Source of the DNA: Candidatus Aminicenantes bacterium UBA2190
GTDB taxonomy: Bacteria > Acidobacteriota > Aminicenantia > UBA2199
Length of the DNA: 14,082 nucleotides
NCBI GenBank assembly: GCA_002335385.1
Contig: DCVK01000052.1
Span: 1-14,082 of the forward strand
Direction: 5' to 3'
Shown: positions 14,022 to 14,082 of the stretch, in pieces
Numbering within the stretch: position 1 is the stretch's first letter
Layout of the letters: every line of letters starts with the position of its first letter
Program-made: the position numbers and the translations under genes
Notes under the pieces: generated by a model
Database searches by the model: none
What the model saw: the letters and a program-made list of their open reading frames with translations, nothing else
What the model was told of the DNA's origin: nothing

Positions 14022-14082
14022 AGGTCGAAAACCTGGCGGTGGTGGAGAAGGTCGGGCTCGATTTCTCCCCGCACCTGAACGT
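14006..14082 (+). CDS. recN: DNA repair protein RecN, N-terminal fragment (cut by window edge)
   Basis: The first 25 codons read MLSYLKVENLAVVEKVGLDF and then SPHLN, matching the conserved opening of RecN (ML-x-x-L-x-I-x-N-x-A-I-V-x-x-L-x-V-x-F-x-x-G-L). The family continues with a Walker A motif (TGETGAGKS) that would lie just beyond the window. RecN is an SMC-like ATPase that gathers broken DNA ends for recombinational repair. The ATG is supported by the family start and by a TACAAT box 6 nt upstream. No SD precedes it. A LexA box of a type I know is not visible upstream, so SOS control cannot be claimed. It has no functional tie to the glycan genes and probably marks the border of the accessory locus. 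Confidence 0.82.
   Translation, partial: MLSYLKVENLAVVEKVGLDFSPHLN

Overview
This window looks like part of a GC-rich bacterial chromosome. It holds a surface-glycan biosynthesis locus that ends at the start of a DNA-repair gene. The organism cannot be fixed from sequence alone. The gene style (bacterial relatives of TMTC-type membrane glycosyltransferases with C-terminal TPRs, zinc-ribbon methyltransferases, a methyltransferase/GT2 fusion, leaderless promoters) would fit an Acidobacteriota or Aminicenantes-like genome, but I hold that loosely. I see no tRNA, rRNA, CRISPR array, insertion sequence or phage gene.

Layout. (1) 73-4684, plus strand: four glycosyltransferases in a row. They are a GT2 enzyme, a GT-B enzyme with a YFPP start, a classical GT4 enzyme with its own promoter and GTG start, and a second YFPP-type GT-B enzyme. 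They are joined by an 11-bp overlap, a 70-bp gap with a promoter, and a 4-bp ATGA overlap. (2) 4707-5471, minus strand: a class I methyltransferase with an N-terminal four-cysteine zinc ribbon. (3) 5616-10848, plus strand: two polytopic TMTC-like membrane proteins with TPR tails (695 and 563 aa), each with its own promoter. The second overlaps by 4 bp a 474-aa fusion of a methyltransferase and a polyprenol-phosphate-glycosyl-synthase-like GT2. (4) 10845-11615, minus strand: another class I methyltransferase. Its stop codon overlaps the stop of the fusion gene. (5) 11616-11983: a gene-poor divergent control region with two near-consensus promoters and several hairpins. (6) 11984-13822, plus strand: a 612-aa GT-C-like membrane protein. 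(7) 13823-14005: a compact control region with two promoter candidates and an SD-led 18-codon ORF. (8) From 14006: the start of recN, cut by the window edge.

Working together (inference): the four soluble glycosyltransferases would assemble a glycan on the cytoplasmic face. The DPM1-like GT2 would make a lipid-linked sugar donor. The membrane proteins would use such donors at the membrane, and the methyltransferases would modify sugars or end groups. The acceptor is not visible here.

The most distinctive signal is regulatory. At several transcription-unit heads a sigma70-type -10 box (four times exactly TACAAT) ends only 6-8 nt before the start codon, with no Shine-Dalgarno site. Genes preceded by longer leaders (2253, 11984, and the mini-ORF at 13965) have clear SD sites. 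That points to routine leaderless translation. I did not find a convincing wholly new system.
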